Below are positions 46,940 through 57,669 of a stretch of 64,000 bases of DNA, piece by piece. Each line of letters begins with the position of its first letter. The stretch's first letter is position 1. The DNA comes from Emydura subglobosa (taxonomy: Eukaryota; Chordata; Testudines; Chelidae), in NCBI GenBank assembly GCA_007922225.1, contig ML679962.1, positions 30,425,563 to 30,489,562 on the forward strand, given 5' to 3'. The notes beneath the pieces were generated by a model. It saw only the letters and a program-made list of their open reading frames with translations. It had not been told where the DNA came from and did not search any database. The position numbers and the translations under genes were made by a program.

Positions 46940-47400
46940 GTTGAGCCACTATTGAAGGGAGTTGATGACCTGAGGGGGAGGTGAAACTGCTTTGTCCAAC
47001 CTGTCCCTGATTGGTCGATAAGCCAATGCCGGGCAGGCCTGGAGAGGTCTGAGCCGCAGCCTCACGTGCTGCACAACATATGTGCAGGAGGCCATGTGAC
47101 CTAGGAGTTTCAAACAATTTCTCACTGTTGTAGTTGCAAAGCAGCTCAAATCCCTTATGATGGAGCCCATAGCCTTGAAGTGAGACACCAGCAGGAACTC
47201 CCTCCCCTGAACCGAGTATAAGACTGCCCCTATAAACTCTAACCACTGGTTAGGGGATAATGTTGATTTGGGCACGTTTAGCCAAAGACCCAGATTGTTG
47301 AAGGTTGACCGTACCAGGTTGACTTGCTCTACTACTTGTTCTTTGGAGCAGCCCCTGATTAGTCAGTCATCTAAATACGGAAACACTTCTACCTTGTGCA
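46842..47400 (-). pseudogene. DIRS reverse transcriptase relic, shortened
   Basis: Upstream of the frame 47275-46949 the minus strand reads VEVFPYLDD, the DIRS-type catalytic motif (YLDD codons at 47377-47366). It is directly followed by an in-frame TGA (47365-47363), then LIRGCSK. The 47275 frame has NVPKSTLSPNQWLEFIGAVL and SCFATTTVRNCLKLLGHMAS, the thumb-side sequence, and stops with TAG at 46951-46949. Between the gag end and YLDD only about 200 bp remain, where a full RT would need several hundred more, so most of the fingers and palm A are probably deleted. Confidence 0.85.
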
Positions 47401-47617
47401 GCACCCAAGCGTCCAAAGTGATGCAAATCCATGCATGGTAGAAATGGGACTGTCAATTCAGGAAACGGGGGGATGGATTGGATTGCAGACTGATGTGTTA
47501 CCCTCAGGCGCACCCTTAAAGTCACTGCTTAGAGGTTGACAGCTGTCTCGCCAAACTCTGGCCCTGGTTAGGCTGAGGCATTCTATGCCTATTGCTCCTG
47601 CCCCTCTTCCTGGGGTA

Positions 47618-49279
47618 CTACTGCCTCTGGACCTGGTAAAACCAAGGGGTAAGCTGAGGCTTAAAATATTTCCTCTGAGTGCTCAGAGTGTGCAAGCCCA
47701 AGGACATCAGAGTCGCCCTAAAATCTTTCAGGCTGTGCAACTTGAAGTCAGTTTGCTCCGAGGACAAACCTGAGCCCTCGAACAACAAGTCCTGAATGGT
47801 ATGTTGCACCTCTGGATGGAGGCCAGATACCTGCATCCAGAAGCATCTCTTCCTTGCAATCGCTGAGAACATAGTGTGTGTGGCAGAGTCCGCTGCACCC
47901 AATGCCACATGCAGCGATGGTCTCACCACGGTCTTTCCTTCCTTGACAATCGCAGCAGATGCCTGCTTGAAGCCATCTGGAAGCAACTCCTTGATTTTTG
48001 TCAGAGCCTCTCACGAGTTAAAGTTGTAATAGCTAAGGATAACCTCCTGGTTGGCTACGCGAAGCTGGAGCCCTCTGGTAGAGTACAAATTTCTGCTGAA
48101 GAGATCCAGCTTCTTCGAGTCCTTGGACTTCGGCGTTGGTGCCTGCTGTCCCTGTCTCTCTTTATCGTTCACCACAGTCACCACCAGCAACCCTGGCTGT
48201 GGGTGCATAAAGAGGTACTCATGTCCAGAGGATGGGACAAAGTACTTGCACTCTATCCCCTTAGCTGTTAGAGAAATAGATGCAGGAGTCTGCCACAGTG
48301 TCTTAGTGGTGGCTTGAATTATTTTTATCCAAGGAAGTGCCACCTGGGCTGGGACCTCAGGAGTCAGGATGTCAACAATTGGGTCATCCGACTCTTGCAC
48401 CTCCTGACTTTGGAGGCCTAGTTTTTTTGCCACCCTTATCAGCAGCTGTTGGTGGGTTCTATTTTCCACCAGGGGTAAAGTAGCTGCAGTCCCTGTAACT
48501 GCCTTGTCCAGGGATGTTGATGAGGATATCCTGGGGAGAGCCGGGTCTTCCTGCCCTGGAGCCTCCCTCTTGGTACCATGATCCTCGTCGATACCAGGTT
48601 CCATGTCAGGATCTACTCTCCCTTCAGTGCTGTGGGCGTCATCCCCCTCAGCGCCGCGGGGAGATGGTCGCGGTGCTGAAGGTCTCAAGCTCCTTGCATG
48701 GGAGGCAACAGAGTACGATCTCCTGGATGAGGACTCCTGGGCCTGATGAAAAGCACAAGGAGTTCAAAAGGGCCACTGCAGCAGTACCTGCCACTGAGCC
48801 TGCCATGGTCCCATAAGAGGGTTTTGCCCTTGCTCCTGCCTCTGGTCGTACCTCTGCAACCAGTGCCAGCTGTGCCTGGACACATAGGGATCCGCCTCTG
48901 AGCCAGATGACTGTGAGTCAGACTGTAGGGACCACGGTGGAGCTGAGCAGGACAGGTCCGGGAAGCGATGCTGAGGTGTGGGCGACCGGTGCCATGTCAT
49001 AGCAAGCTTGCCTCTGTACAACACCACCATGGTCTGTGGTGCTGGAGGACTTACTTCCTGCTCCTCCCTTTTGGTGGAGAACAACTGAGCCATCATGGCA
49101 ATTAGGTCCTGTGTTGCCTTGAAGGTGTCTGGGGTCAAAGGAGAGTGCAGCTCCACCATATGGCTCTCCCTATTGGGTGAGTCCAATGGCACCAGACTCA
49201 ACAGATCCCCTTGCATGGCCAAAGTTGATGGTGCCAGCCCTGGTGGACAGGGCGTCAAGTGTCCCAGTGTGGGACGCAC
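47618..49279 (-). pseudogene. DIRS gag-like protein relic, one frame with two TGA stops
   Basis: Frames 49279-48764, 48688-48011 and 47986-47618 are all in the same phase and join into one frame of about 554 codons, interrupted only by TGA at 48766-48764 and TGA at 48013-48011. The segment contains EERQGQQ-like NDKERQGQQAPTPKSKD, LDLFSRNLYSTRGLQLRVAN and LPDGFKQASAAIVKEGKTVV, characteristic of DIRS ORF1 (gag-like, RNA-packaging) proteins as I know them. There is no ATG at 49279. The true start lies further upstream, where a frameshift near 49285 breaks the frame. Both stops sit where I would expect Trp. Confidence 0.82.
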
Positions 49280-49284
49280 ACCGG

Positions 49285-49830
49285 TCTCCCCTTTCCCTGG
49301 GGGGTTTCACTGTCGGAGAATGTCCCCTCTCTGACTTCTTCCGCTTCTACTGCGACACCAGGGAATAAGAGTGGTGCTAGGTCTTCAGTGTTGGAGAATG
49401 CTGGTGCTGTCTCGTTGCTGAGCTCCTCTTTGGTGCTGTAGCCATTCTTACAGAGGCCAGTGCACTCTGCACCGATGTGCTGGGTGCTGAGTCAGAACTT
49501 GACTGAGGGCAGAGTGCTGCCTTCAAAAGAAGGTGTTTAAAAGTCTGACACTCCTGTCCTTTTTTGTCCTCAGCCGGCAGTCCTAGCAGATCTTACATAT
49601 GTCTGCTTGATGTGCTTCTCCTAGGCACTTAGACAGGATTTGTGCGGGTCTCCTCTCAGCATAGGTTTGTAGCAGGTCCTGCGCAGTTTAAATCCTTGGG
49701 ACCAAGGCATGCCCTGATCCCGGGAAGAAGACCTGGGAGGAAAGGCCCCCAAACTGAAACGTCACTACAACTAATGACTGACTAATAACTATTTACAACC
49801 TTTTTTTTTTTTTTTTGCTTGTGGAAAGCT
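49285..49830 (-). other. DIRS 5' region before gag frame
   Basis: Includes the degraded start of the gag-like gene and leader. A T-run of about 17 lies at 49800-49816. No promoter motif could be supported. Confidence 0.5.
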
Positions 49831-49865
49831 TGACAGACAGAGAGGCAAGAAGCTCCAGCGACCGT

Positions 49866-50055
49866 CACGGGCGGTAAGAAGGAACTGAGGAGGTGGTGGA
49901 TCATCAGGGCTCTACATACAGCACCATGAAGGCGCCACTCCAGGGGATGCCTGCACTGACCTGACGGGTACTGCCAGCGGAAAAACCTTCCGGCGACTGT
50001 GCATGCGACGCACACACACGTAATTGAAATCGACACTAGCAAGCACTCGAAGAAG
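49866..50055 (-). repeat. DIRS 5' inverted terminal repeat (right end)
   Basis: The reverse complement of 49866-50006 reads gcacagtcgccggaagg onward and ends at agttccttcttaccg, matching the left repeat. The outer part 50007-50055 (to tcgaagaag) is repeated in the internal complementary region. Confidence 0.9.
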
Positions 50056-50059
50056 TATT

Positions 50060-51835
50060 GAATAAGAGAAAAGAAGAGTGAGGGTGATAGGAAGATTACA
50101 ATTTTAGAACTTACTGTTAAGCCTTCAGCAATTAGTGTTGAACATTATATTGTCAAAAATTCAACAGGTCTCATAAGCAATCATATTTACTTTCCTAGAA
50201 ATATGAGGGTTATAGAGAGTGAATCATAGCATTTTGAAGAAAAGACGGAAAACATGTAAATTAAGTCAAATACATCTGTGAACCCAATTTTTGTCTCTTA
50301 CATTCAGTGTTTAATTCAGCTAGGAGAACAAATGAAATAAGTACAGACTATGTAACAACAGGGAATGTGAGTGGCAGTCCCATGGAGATTAGCAATGTGG
50401 AACTATATATACAAAGAGACTCCGATATTTTAATTAGTCTGCTTGCTGACAATCAGCAGTTTATGAAATGGGATAACAATAGCCATCATTGAGAACATAA
50501 TGGGCCACTAACAGCCAGAAGCTATTGTGCATTTTTGAATAATATGGGCCCTCAATATGCATATTTAATAATAATCAGTATCTTGACAGAATTGGAATCT
50601 TCAATAACATAGCAAACATACTTTGAATTAATCTCAACAGTTCAGTCTGCCTATTCTGGAAAAGCCTTAAGGAAGAGTCATAGGAGTACAGAAGTTTATG
50701 GAAAGGTATTGATTTATTGATTTTCAATTAACATCTCATAACAAGAAACCTCTCTCCCCATAAGACTTGCATTGATGTCTAAGGTAAAATAAAGTACTAT
50801 GCCTGCATTCATGTGAAAGTAAGCTTGGCTGCAGTTGTAATTCCAACAATTCAAAGGCCCCATATCTAATGGCTTTACTTCACAGGTAACAAAGGTCCCA
50901 GTTAACATCAAAGTTCTACTATACTGTACCAATGAATAAGAAGCCATCTCCTATAAACTCCTAATCTCCTTTTCAATATCTGAATATTTACTGATATGTA
51001 GCAGACAGCTAAGGAGTTGTGTGTCAGGAATTTAATATTCAGTACTTACTGCATTGGAAAAACGTATTTTCTGTCCAAATATGTTTTGCATATGGCTATT
51101 AAAAACTCTGAATGGAGCCCATTAGTTTTCTGAAGATTTAGCTGGAATCTAATTGACCAAAGATTACTTTTTTTTTTCTCTCTCTCTCATTCTCTCTCTC
51201 TAGGGTATAAAACCAACATTTGAAAGATAAAGCAGAGCGGACCTCTCATATCACTCTCCAAAACCTCTATGGGAAGGGATAAAATAAGTATAAGTAAATA
51301 CTGTGCATGTCTGTAATATTACAACTCCTACAATCTAAAAGTGTCTCTATTTTTCTGGTAATCTGATATTCTGTGAGGCTGCCAGAAATCTCTTCTAATT
51401 TTTCTAATGAGTACATAACCACTGTGGTACTTCACTTGGTGAAATGACTCCTTCACCCCTCCCTCCATGGTGTAATAAAAAAAAAATCCTTCTGTAAATG
51501 AAGTAAGACATTTTTATTTGAATTTTTGTAGATGCAGCCAAATCAAATATGATTATCGCACTTAAAAAATATTACAGGCATTTCCTTTCAGTGTTTCCTG
51601 TCTATTACCCACCCAATCTGGTGCATAATTATTATTTTCTTCTAAATGAGTGTTTAACCTGCATGGGGGAGGAATGAAACCGCGGTGAATGATTTCAGTG
51701 TTGCAATCACTGTTTTATTTTTCACAAACACAAGAATGCTGAAGTAAAGTTGGGACTGCTTACCATACAATCTACTCTTGGGAAAAGATATTTCTAACAA
51801 TGGATCATTAATCTAGGATTATAATAAAACATGTT
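50060..51835. other. No gene recognised
   Basis: AT-rich DNA with a T-run and (TC)n tract at 51168-51201. No exon or repeat family identified. Confidence 0.4.
51168..51201. repeat. T-run and (TC)n microsatellite
   Basis: A ten-base T-run is followed by TC dinucleotide repeats with one interruption. Confidence 0.85.
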
Positions 51836-51840
51836 TTTGA

Positions 51841-52179
51841 ATGTCAGTCAACCCCAGACTTCTTTACCATCAAGTCTCCCTTAACATTTTTCCCTATCCC
51901 CTCCTCCATAACAACCCCTCCTCTATGCAGTATTTTGTCCACCTTTCCAACAACAAGATTGAAAATATGTGGCTAGAATTCTCTTCTCCGCTTTTTCTGT
52001 GCCTACCTCCTTACTCTCATCTTTTGCACTTGTCTCCAACTCTGAGGTCTCTCCTTCTGAAAAGCTCCCTGCTACCCCTGGATTCTTCTCCAATTCCTTT
52101 TCTCTCCCTTGTCTTTAACCGCCACTCCTCCTCTGCCTTCATGGTCTTGCCTAATCTAAACTTCAATGAGAGTCCTTGA
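51841..52179 (+). pseudogene. Possible L2-type LINE fragment
   Basis: A 112-codon frame on a pyrimidine-rich strand includes NNKIENMWLEFSSPL and LLLKSSLLPLDSSPIPF, which resemble the L2 RT segment that typically reads KI..IR..L and ...CPLDPIP. The match is loose and the frame could be open by composition alone. The region from about 51900 to 52150 is pyrimidine-rich. Confidence 0.4.
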
Positions 52180-52204
52180 ATTATCAGCATCTCTCATGAT
52201 CAGG

Positions 52205-55200
52205 AGCTACAAAAGGGTTCCACTGTATCTGTACAATGGTGATTACTTAGACACCCTACACACAGTGCAAGGATGATTTTGTGTATAATTCAGATGGGAA
52301 AGATAGAAGATTATTAACCTATTTTCTACAACCTTTATATTCTTTAGCTTCCAAGAGCAATTTTACAGTGGAATTGTTTTACTACATGGTGCATCTGTAA
52401 AGAATGAAGAAAAATCAGAAGATACTTACCCTGAATTAAAATGTGTCCTGCAAAGAGTTTTTTAATTAATGGGCTTGTTCCCATTTATGCTTCTTTATGA
52501 TGTATAAAAAAGGCCTGAAAGATTTTGTTTTTGTTTTTAAAGATTTTTTCCTACTTGTTTTTTACCCAAGAAATATCAGGAACATAAAGTCTGGTCCTCA
52601 CTAGTTTTACTGGAAAACCTTTTTTGGGAAGGGATGGGGGGCAGAGAGGGATATGTCTCAGAGATGTTTATGATAGCAAAAAGCTAAGTACACGCTTAAG
52701 TGCTTTTCTGGATAAGGGCTATGCAAGGTAGACAAGACCTGAATTTCTCATATATTTCACTTCATATTTTATAAAGCAATAAAAAAGGACACAGGGCCTA
52801 TATTTTCTTCTCTGCAGTTCACTTTTAACACCGAGTCTGGATCAATAAACTTAGAAACTTTTTGTAAAAGTTAAATGTATAATTATTAAAACTATCCAAA
52901 AGCAGTTTTAATGTATGCAGGAAAATAACCCAGTGTCTTACTGACCCCAGAAGAATGAGAGGGGGAGGAGCCCTTGTCCTGAGAGGAACTACTCTTCAGC
53001 AATTTATCTATTATGAGGCAGATATATATCCTTCAGCATTAAATATTCTGCATATCATCTTTTGCCTTCTTGTTTTTATGAAATACTAATATTGATTTTG
53101 ACCAATGCAAAGAAAGCCTTAGTGAACTGAGATTTAATTTCTTGTCTCTCCATGTTACCATATCCCAGTTTAGTGATTGTGTTCAGGACAAATGGGCACC
53201 TATTCTTCATTTTGTGAAATCCACCATTCAATCACTGGGAGAGTTCGGGGACTTCCTGTATCAACACTTTCCTTTACAGCTCTTGTAATTCCTTGGTCGC
53301 ATCTTGCTGTGTCAAGAACAAAAGTATGTTCCTTTTTCCTAACACCCAAGAGAATGCAAGTGGCATCAACAGCGGAGGAAGGGAACACAAACAACACTGG
53401 GGGCATTAAAATCGCAGAACCATCAGCTTAAGCGGTCTATACAGAGGCAATTCTTAGCATCCTACATTGTCATACCTATGCACTTCTAGAAGATATCACT
53501 TGCTTTTCAAACACTAAATGAAGTTCCCAGCCAAATTTATTATGTGGTTCAAAAAGGAAAGAAATGCTGCCGAAATAAGGAATCCATGCTCAAATATGTA
53601 TTGAAACAAAAATACTGGCACCATGTTGCCTATTTCACGTGTTTTTTTATGAATACCATACTGCTGATACACTTGCCTTTCTACATAGGTAAATTCATGG
53701 ATGGAAAAATATATAATTGATATTGAATACCAAAAAACTCAAGCCTTCAGAACAGAACCTTTAAAAACTAACTGAATTATAAGTCTCTGTTCACAAAACA
53801 GTAACAGAAAAGATGTTCTGAGATGGAGAAACTGTGATGAGAATGTCTGTTTCTCTTTTATCTTAGGACTAACCAAGCAGGGCATGATCAAAGTAGTATA
53901 CAGAAATAAAGAATGTAATAGACAAATAAGTCTATACATGGAAAGATTAACTGCCATTCCCCATACATTTTATTATAAGCCTTTGACAATCACAGTCCTT
54001 CTACAGAAATACCCAGCTTTCAGGTTTTAAAAGACAATGTATTAAATCAAATTTAGAAACATCTGGTCTTTATGTTAAAAAATAGAAAGGAAGGAGACGA
54101 GGTTGAGGGTGAAAATCAGAATGAAGGAACTACTGTAAAGTGCACAATTTATTGTAATTCTGATACGTTCAAATATAACGGTGACATGAAAAATGCTACC
54201 AAAACATTGTGTAGAAATAAACAGAAAAAGCAATCTCTTATTCTGAATTATGTTCAGCTATGTTTCAAAGGGATAACATATCCTCACTGGGATAGCCTTT
54301 ACAATTTTACTGTCTATTGTGCTTTAACTATCAACTTTGTTCATTGTTTATATTAAATATGTAACAGAACACAAAACAATAAGTTTGAAAGTGAGAAACA
54401 GCAGCACCTGTTTATTGATATTTGATATTTTCATTAGGCAGCATTGCAGGAGGATGTGAAGAACTGTATGCAACAGAAAGGTAAAATCTTCTCTGCATTA
54501 ACAATTTCTTTGTCTTGCCACTTAAACGAAATTGTATATTAGTATGAAGTCTACTTTTTCTCACAGAGATTACAGCTCCTTAAAAATTCTATACTGGGTT
54601 TCTAACTGTAGTATTTATGCTTTAGTGAAAAGGTCTTTGAAGATCCCATGGCAATTTATATCAGAGTAGGGATATTTACTTTGATGTCCTGGGAGAATTC
54701 CAAGTCAGGTCATTACAGTCTAATTTCTAATTCTCAGTGCATTTTCAATTGGATTTCTATATATGTCACTTCCTGTCTGAAACTACTGTGTAGTATTATT
54801 GTGCAAAATGAACTGCAACATCTCACTCCTGAGAATATTGTGTGTTTTAATGCCTGTAAAGTAACCTGAGATCCTCAATGAGAGGTGCAAAATGAGCAAA
54901 ATATTATTTTTATTTACCTTGATTCAAAACGCACAACACTTTAAAAAAACTAAATCAAATGTAAAGACAGCTGACAGAATACAGATATCAATGCCAGGTA
55001 AATCTCGAACAGTTTGGTGGTTTGGCTCACACGGGCACCCAAAAGTATGGATAAGACTGCAATATTCCAGTTGACTTCAATGGGACCATCATATGACCTC
55101 TACTGTGCTTATCCAAACCTCTTTGATGCCAAACTCAGGCTAGAACATATCCAGATTTCTGGATTCAGCCGGGTCAGAAATAACCTAAGACCATCTCTGT

Positions 55201-55740
55201 AAAACTTTTTCAGCTACTGTACTTTATTTTGGCATCTCACTCCTCTTGTTATTTTGGCATTTCACTCCTCTGCACATGCCCTCTCTCTCACATATGCACA
55301 CACACCGAGCCGGAAAATACAAAGGCAGGCACAAAAGCAAAAATGCAAACAAAGCAGATACATCAACATTTTCAAACCTCAAAAAGAAAACAACATAGTA
55401 TGGGTTTGGGATGAAAATTCAGATCAGTGTAATGAAAATTCACTGATTGCCATCCCAACTGATTTTGCCCATCAGTCATTTAAAACACCTGTTACCTGAA
55501 TCTGCCTTGTAGGACCTGTACTATTATCTCCTTCCATTATTAAATATATTAAAAGCAACTATTCAAGCTCTAGGCAACCATGTAAATATAAAAATGTAAC
55601 AATAACAATTCCTTCATGCAAAGGAGTCTTATCACCTAGGTCACGCCATACCATTGCCCATTTAACAATAATAACATGTCCATTTACTGCAACAGAGCCC
55701 ACCAGAAATATTACCACCCAATCACACAACACTTTCCCTG
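52205..55740. other. No gene recognised
   Basis: Largely AT-rich DNA. Overlapping frames on both strands at 53177-53431 have no recognisable domain. A ttgacttcaatggg word lies at 55071-55084. Confidence 0.4.
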
Positions 55741-55742
55741 AG

Positions 55743-55750
55743 ATAACAGA
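55743..55750. repeat. 8-bp target-site duplication, left copy
   Basis: ataacaga directly precedes the small TIR element and is repeated exactly at 55874-55881. Confidence 0.85.
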
Positions 55751-55873
55751 TAGGTGACCAGATAGCAAGTGTGAACTATTGGGATAGGAAGTGGGGGGTA
55801 ATAGGCACCCATATAAGAAAAAGCCCTGAATATCGGGACTGTCCCTATACAATCAAGACATCTAGTCATCCTA
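55751..55873 (-). mobile_element. hAT-like MITE, 123 bp, with perfect 8-bp target duplication
   Basis: The element starts taggtgaccagat and ends atctagtcatccta, imperfect terminal inverted repeats. It is flanked on both sides by ataacaga, so the target duplication is 8 bp, the length typical of hAT transposons. Its interior words, such as gggactgtccctat and ggggggtaatagg, are ones I associate with an abundant turtle element carrying gaccagatgtcccgatt-like ends. It has no coding capacity. Confidence 0.85.
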
Positions 55874-55881
55874 ATAACAGA
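55874..55881. repeat. 8-bp target-site duplication, right copy
   Basis: ataacaga directly follows the element and equals the left copy exactly. Confidence 0.85.
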
Positions 55882-56023
55882 TGATCCTTGCAATGTGCCC
55901 TGAAACTTAACAAATCCAGTCTCCATCATAACAAAAAGGAAAGTGAATTCCAGCCCCTTCTAGCCTTTTTAAGCTCTGAAGATATCAATTCAAGCACCTC
56001 CAATGACTGCAACTGTTACAGAA

Positions 56024-56236
56024 TCACTGAGGACAGAGGAAACCTTTCAGGTTAGCAGGGCCCAAAACATTTGTGTATTTAGTCCAATAAACCAACATCT
56101 TAAATTTCACCCAGAAATTAATGGAAGCTAGTGCAGATCTTGGAGCAGTAGTGTAATATGCTACCTTTGTGAAACACCAGTTAATAACCACTAGTTGCAG
56201 CCCCATGTAGAGGGCACTACAGTAGTCTAATTTCAA
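56024..56236 (-). pseudogene. L2-type LINE ORF2 C-terminal fragment
   Basis: The minus frame reads KLDYCSALYMGLQ, then NFWVKFKMLVYWTKY and NVLGPANLKGFL. In L2-type LINE proteins this order is LDYCNALY.GL, then WLPI..R..FK.LV, then GLGP.YL. The copy is old and short, with internal stops elsewhere. No RT catalytic motif is visible in the window around it. Confidence 0.65.
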
Positions 56237-56239
56237 GAT

Positions 56240-57520
56240 GACAAAGACATAGAAGAAAAGTTCTCAATCTTCTTGCCAACTGCAGAGGGGAAAAGCAATC
56301 AGCCCCTGTTGCTATATGTGTTTCCAGGATCAGCCAGGGATCTAACACAACCTACTATCAGCAAACTGAGGAATTTGCCACACCCCTTAGTAGATAAAAC
56401 AGTCCTAGCCATTGTTCCAATTGCCTCCCCAAATCACAAGCATTACTTCAGTCTTTTCTGGGGTGAGTTTCAGCTACCTTTCCTCCAAACTTCAAGTTTA
56501 ATTCTGAGAATCAATATGTTGTTCATCTGCACTAGCCAGTTTGGATTAAATGGAGATGTAGAGCTGGGCATCATCAACCTACTGAAGATGCTGTATCTCC
56601 TACCTGCTGACTTACCCTCCTAATAATCTAATAACCATACTGAAGAGGAGGGGTGATGACACAACACTGTGGTATCCAATATGAGAGTCCTGGGAGTTGA
56701 TGAGTAAGTGCTCAACAAAGTTCTCTGAAATCGCTCAGAAAGAAAGGAGTAGAGTCACTTCAGAGCAATTTCACTTACTGCTCTGAGAGACCACAGGTAT
56801 GTCATGCCAGAATGGTGGTATCCTACAATGGTACTGTAGGCAGCTGACAGATCTAAAATATTTAGCATGGATACTTGATCTTCATTCAGCTCCCTGAGGA
56901 CTAACTAGTGCAATAAGCACAATGTCTGTACCAAATACAGATTGACTGTATTTGAGGTCTCCAGATATTGCCATCCACCCACAAACTCAAATATCATCCC
57001 TTTATCTGTTGCCTTCCAGAAGCAATAACATCAGGAATGTCCCATCACCAACCAGGAGTAGCCCTAGGCTTTTGCAGGCCTCTAAGCAAAGTAGCATGTG
57101 CAGGAGCACCTTGCAACTTCCTTTCCATTTCAAATCAGGTCTCCCACTTTTGCATACCCATCCCTTCCCTAACTGCCTTCTACATAAAACATTCCTCAGG
57201 CTGTAGCTACCCATGTTCCATCTGTTTCATGATACTCTGTGGCCTCTGGAGACCTCTTCTCTCCTCACCATCCCCACAAACAGACTGGGAAGTCAGGAAA
57301 TTGAGTTGAAATACAACTTTCCAAGTGATAGAATTGGGGAAAGCAACTAAGGTATCAATTTCTTTCCATAATAGTTAGTGCTGGAGTCAGATGAGACGAC
57401 AGATAGTGAATACAGGCATCTGGGGGAACACATATATAGTGTAGGACCTTATACGGCTGTATAAATCACAAAAGATTAAGGCCACCACTATGAGTTTACC
57501 TGTATGGGACAAAGTATGGA
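56240..57520. other. Possible old LINE-related sequence, no gene
   Basis: The 56500-56950 segment contains ggagatgtagagctgggcatcat, ggtatccaatatgagagtcc and a run describing a minus-strand relative of an ancient LINE region. I cannot assign it firmly. The frames at 56952-57309 have no recognisable domain. Confidence 0.3.
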
Positions 57521-57524
57521 CTGA

Positions 57525-57665
57525 AGGCTCTATCACTGTGTAGTTTTTAGGCAAGTCACTTCATTGTGCCTCAGTTTCCTCATCTGTAAAATGGGGGACA
57601 ATGGTACTTATATATGTATCTCACAGAGGGTTTTGGGGATTAGTTAGTTAATATTTGTTAAGTCA
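57525..57665 (+). mobile_element. MIR-type SINE, plus strand
   Basis: It contains tatcactgtgtagtttttagg, caagtcacttcattgtgcctcag, tttcctcatctgtaaaatggg and tcacagagggttttgggg, the central and 3' MIR modules in order. This is the clearest MIR match in the window. Confidence 0.85.
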
Positions 57666-57669
57666 AGAA

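Larger units (their letters stand above)
44726..50055 (-). mobile_element. DIRS-type tyrosine-recombinase retrotransposon, near full length
   Basis: A 5.3-kb element on the minus strand has every structural part expected of DIRS elements: inverted terminal repeats (about 44785-44923 and 49866-50006), an internal complementary region at 44952-45050 joining sequences from both outer ends, and coding remnants in the order gag, RT, RNase H, a conserved downstream region and tyrosine recombinase. Such elements copy themselves by reverse transcription and are thought to integrate a circular form with their own recombinase, leaving no target duplication. None is apparent here. The coding frames are broken, so the copy is dead. 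The RT is shortened. The terminal word cttacctttgtaactgttg is one I recall from abundant turtle DIRS copies. Confidence 0.93.

Noticed and set aside
47876..48271. Plus-strand frames over the DIRS gag region
   Set aside because: The coding strand is minus, as shown by the joined gag frame and RT/RNase H/recombinase motifs. The plus frames are shadows.
53177..53431. Opposing 84- and 68-codon frames
   Set aside because: They overlap on both strands and neither resembles a known family. A conserved exon cannot be excluded but nothing supports it.
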